DNA of 64,000 bases from Clavelina lepadiformis (taxonomy: Eukaryota > Chordata > Ascidiacea > Aplousobranchia > Clavelinidae). The notes beneath the pieces were generated by a model, which searched no databases, was not told the DNA's origin, and worked only from the letters and a program-made list of their open reading frames with translations. The DNA lies in NCBI RefSeq assembly GCF_947623445.1, contig NC_135247.1, positions 15,936,501 to 16,000,500 on the forward strand. The letters run 5' to 3'. Every line of letters begins with the position of its first letter. The stretch's first letter is position 1. The position numbers were made by a program, and so were the translations under genes. Of the stretch, positions 61,082 through 64,000 are shown piece by piece.

Positions 61082-62454
61082 TTAAGGGGTCATGTTCCAA
61101 TTCAAAGAGATAGGCTTTTCAATGCAAAGTACATTAAATCAAGAAGCTACCAACGCAAAACTACATCATAAACCTACCCTGAATTTTGGCTTGCAACAAG
61201 ACCTAGGTTATGTCTGTCTACAGTCTTAATTTGGACAAAATCCATGTACAGTGGGACCTCGTTAATCCGGACCCCGAACAACCGGAATCCCCGCTATCCG
61301 ACACAAAACTGCCGGGAACGGATTTCTTCCTATGCATTTTACCCCTTTAATCCGGAAACCCCGCTGTCCGACTCCGACACAAAAGTTTTGGAACAAATGT
61401 GCTAAATCAATAGCAATAAAATCCGATAAACCGGATTATTAACAGTTAAGCGAAAATGATTCACGATTGTCCTAATACACTATGTACACTGGGTAGTTAG
61501 TTGACGAAACAATAGCCGATCATCTACGCATAATAACGTTGCGGTCTTTATTGATTCAAAAGTACAGTATTGCGCTTTGTAAAAAATTTTAGCCGCACAG
61601 CTTTTTAGTCATACAGTACTATGAAATACTGTACAGTATTTTAGAAACGAAAAAATAAATTGTTCATCAACAGTAACAAACAACACTTCCGCGGTCGCAA
61701 AAAAATACGTACAGTACATCGGTTGAGTGCGGCAATCTATTGAAGACATACTGCTGCAACTCAATCGTGCTATCAGCTTAATATATCGCATTGCGCAAAG
61801 ATTGGAAACAGGTCAAAGAAAGTTCAAGACTGCTGGTCCCGCCGGAATGCTTCGCCATGCAAGAGCGGTTGTCAAACCGATTTGCGGCCGAATGTTCGTC
61901 ACTTGGAGAGCATTCGTCTTTAATACAGTGGTTCTGGGGTTCGACACTGGGTCGGATCATACAAAAAATATAATTTTATTTTAGTTGCTGTCCAGCCAGA
62001 AAGTCGGTACTTAGAATTGGAGTAAGGTGCACACTGCGTTTTGAACACGGTGCTGCATTTGCAAGATTGATTGATTTTTTACTTTCCGATAATCCGGATA
62101 CCCCGCTAAACCGACATTTTTTGACGAAACGAAGTGGTCCGGATTAACGAGGTCTCACTGTACTCAGTTTTCTATAACAATTGCCTAAACTTTACAACAA
62201 GTTTTTAGCTTAACACTTTATGACAAATACTCCAAAAAAACAAAAATTCAAACCCACACAAAATTTACAACTTAGCCTAGACCTGGAACCAGCTGTCGTC
62301 AAAGCAACGACGAACTACTCCACATCGACGTCACATGCGCATTGGACCGGAAAATTTTTACTTTTTTTTAATATGACGAATTGAGTGCGACACGGTCACA
62401 ATCACTGTGTTGCCCGGCACAAAATTGTCGTTTTATTGGGAAGTGACCCCTTAA
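61082..62454. mobile_element. piggyBac-like MITE (unit I), split by pogo-like element
   Basis: As unit F, with one extra T in a T-run. Confidence 0.75.
61249..62160. mobile_element. pogo/Tigger-like element, 912 bp (unit I)
   Basis: Third copy at the same TA. Confidence 0.85.
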
Positions 62455-63143
62455 ACGTGAAGAAATTCATAAATTTTAGTTTTACTTATGACTATATCTA
62501 TATATAGATATCTATATATATTATATAAGGTAAGTGATTAGGATTAGGATTAGGTGATTAGTAGGGCAAGTTTTTGCAACTTTTGCAACTTTATTTACAG
62601 CTTCCGACAGCTTCCTAAATACTCAGGATTTACGTGACCTAGACGTGAGTCTAGCCAGCTGGTGGCCTAGACGTGAGTCTAGCCAGCTGGTGGCCTAGAG
62701 TCTAGAGTCTAGAGTCTGGTGGCCTAGAGTCTAGAGGCTAGAGTCTAGAGTCTGGTGGCCTAGAGTCTAGAGTCTGGTGGCCAGCTGGTGGCCTAGACGT
62801 GAGTCTAGCCAGCTGGTGGCCTAAACGTGAGTCTAGCCAGCTGGTGGCCTAGACGTGAGTCTAGCCAGCTGGTGGCCTAGACGTGAGTCTAGCCAGCTGG
62901 TGGCCTAGACGTGAGTCTAGCCAGCTGGTGGCCTAGCCAGCAATGGTCATCAAACGGTTGTTGGCTCGTCGCTCTGCGGCTCGCTGGTTTGAACCTGCAG
63001 CTTGTCTGTCGACGTTCTCCGGTTTTTCCACTGTGCTATGAGTTCCACCCGGCGGCCCTATGCTTTCTGTGCTTAATGTTCAATGCAAATAGATAAAATC
63101 GCACTTTTCGCAAATCACTTATGGAAGCGTGATTCCAATTCCG

Positions 63144-63225
63144 CGTTGGCGGCAGGATTCGAACCCAAGCGGGCAGAGCCCAGCAGATTTCTGGTCTGTC
63201 GCCTTAACCACTCGGCCACGACAAC
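63144..63225 (-). pseudogene. tRNA-Ser(AGA)-type gene, probably decayed (unit I)
   Basis: As unit A. Confidence 0.7.
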
Positions 63226-63302
63226 TGTGCTTAATGCATAGATGAAATAGTTAAAATACCACATTTCCGAATATCCATATGAAATTGCAAAAGTAATATC
63301 GG

Positions 63303-63384
63303 CGTTGTCGGCAGGATTCGAACCTACGCGGGCTGGGCCCAACAGATTTCGAGTCTGTCGCCTTAACCACTCGGCCACGACAAC
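63303..63384 (-). tRNA. tRNA-Ser(CGA) (unit I)
   Basis: As unit A. Confidence 0.93.
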
Positions 63385-63461
63385 TGTGATTAATGCATAG
63401 ATGAAATAGTTAAAATGGCACATTTCCGAATATCCATATGAAATTGCAAAAGTAATATCTG

Positions 63462-63543
63462 CATTGTCGGCAGGATTCGAACCTACGCGGGCAGGGCCCA
63501 ACAGATTTAGAGTCTGTCGCCTTAACCACTCGGCCACGACAAC
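63462..63543 (-). tRNA. Candidate amber suppressor tRNA-Ser(CUA) (unit I)
   Basis: Loop CTCTAAA, fully paired variable arm as in A, C and E, unlike its array neighbours F-H. Confidence 0.9.
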
Positions 63544-63620
63544 TGTGCTTAATGCATAGATGAAATAGATAAAATCGCACTTTTCCGAATATCCATATGA
63601 AATTGCAAAAGTAATATCGG

Positions 63621-63702
63621 CGTTGTCGGCAAGATTCGAACCTACGCGGGCATAGCCTAACAGATTTCAAATCTGTCGCCTTAACCACTCGGCCACGACA
63701 AC
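63621..63702 (-). tRNA. tRNA-Ser(UGA) (unit I)
   Basis: Loop TTTGAAA. Confidence 0.9.
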
Positions 63703-64000
63703 TGTGCTTAATTTGAAATGCAAATAGATAAAATGGCACTTTTCTCGAATCACTAGATAGATTCCACCATGTCGGTGTTTCCGGAATCTTCTCCTGACTT
63801 TCAAATCTGACAAGATGAAAATGTAGCTAGCGTAGTCTAGATGAAAATCAAGCTAGCGTAGTCTAGATGAAAATCAAGCTAGCGTAGTCTAGATGAAAAT
63901 CAAGCAAGCGTAGTCTAAATGAAAATCAAGCTAGCGTAGTCTAAATGAAAATCAAGCTGATTTCGAGACCTAGCTACGCCTACGTCTCTGTAGTGTATTA

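Larger units (their letters stand above)
61081..64000. repeat. tRNA-Ser array unit I (cut by window edge, pogo insertion)
   Basis: F/G-type unit: MITE 61082-62454 with pogo-like insertion, minisatellite about 62634-62943, four tRNA-type genes, 26-bp block about 63816-63960. The unit, and probably the array, continues beyond 64000. Confidence 0.95.

Noticed and set aside
43320-64000. CRISPR-like or centromeric satellite reading of the array
   Set aside because: Units are kilobase-scale with Pol III genes and MITEs, without spacer/repeat alternation or a monotonous short satellite monomer.

Overview
The window is eukaryotic nuclear DNA from an animal: AT-rich, compact multi-exon genes with short GT-AG introns, canonical AATAAA signals, DNA-transposon relics and eukaryotic Pol III tRNA genes. 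The gene style (small introns, an astacin/TSP1/FG-GAP mosaic protein, recurring AGGCCTA words) fits a marine invertebrate, perhaps an ascidian tunicate; I cannot fix the species from sequence alone.

Left part (1-25 kb). A 16-exon + strand gene (456-7996) encodes a very long Ser/Pro-rich, basic, largely disordered protein with one N-terminal coiled coil. It is tail-to-tail with a 3-exon - strand gene (8884-11086) for an unrecognised 516-residue protein. A long stretch (11.1-22.8 kb) follows in which I find no convincing gene. Then comes a complete 4-exon beta-1,3-galactosyltransferase-like (GT31) type II membrane enzyme (22788-24755).

Middle part (25-43 kb). A nest of DNA-transposon relics: a 466-bp hAT MITE made of GAGCC-type words, two inverted copies of a second hAT family (one keeping a BED zinc finger), and a broken unclassified mobile-element protein. 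Next is a 22-exon - strand gene (29889-40311) for a predicted 803-residue type II membrane protein. Its acidic N-terminus is built from an array of duplicated 63-nt exons, followed by a membrane segment, a Cys-rich region, an astacin domain lacking its catalytic Glu, a TSP1-like segment and three FG-GAP-like repeats.

Right part (43.3 kb to the end). A tandem array of nine units (1.75-3.0 kb each, the last cut by the window edge). Each starts with a TTAA-flanked piggyBac-like MITE, then an AT palindrome, a 28-bp minisatellite, a run of two to four tRNA-Ser-type genes on the - strand at 159-bp spacing, and a 26-bp minisatellite. Three units carry an identical 912-bp pogo-like insertion inside the MITE. 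There are 31 tRNA-type genes: 9 AGA-type (probably decayed), 6 CGA, 9 UGA, and 7 whose anticodon reads CUA. The CUA genes are otherwise intact serine tRNAs predicted to decode the amber stop codon UAG. This amplified family of candidate suppressor tRNA genes is the most striking thing in the window.
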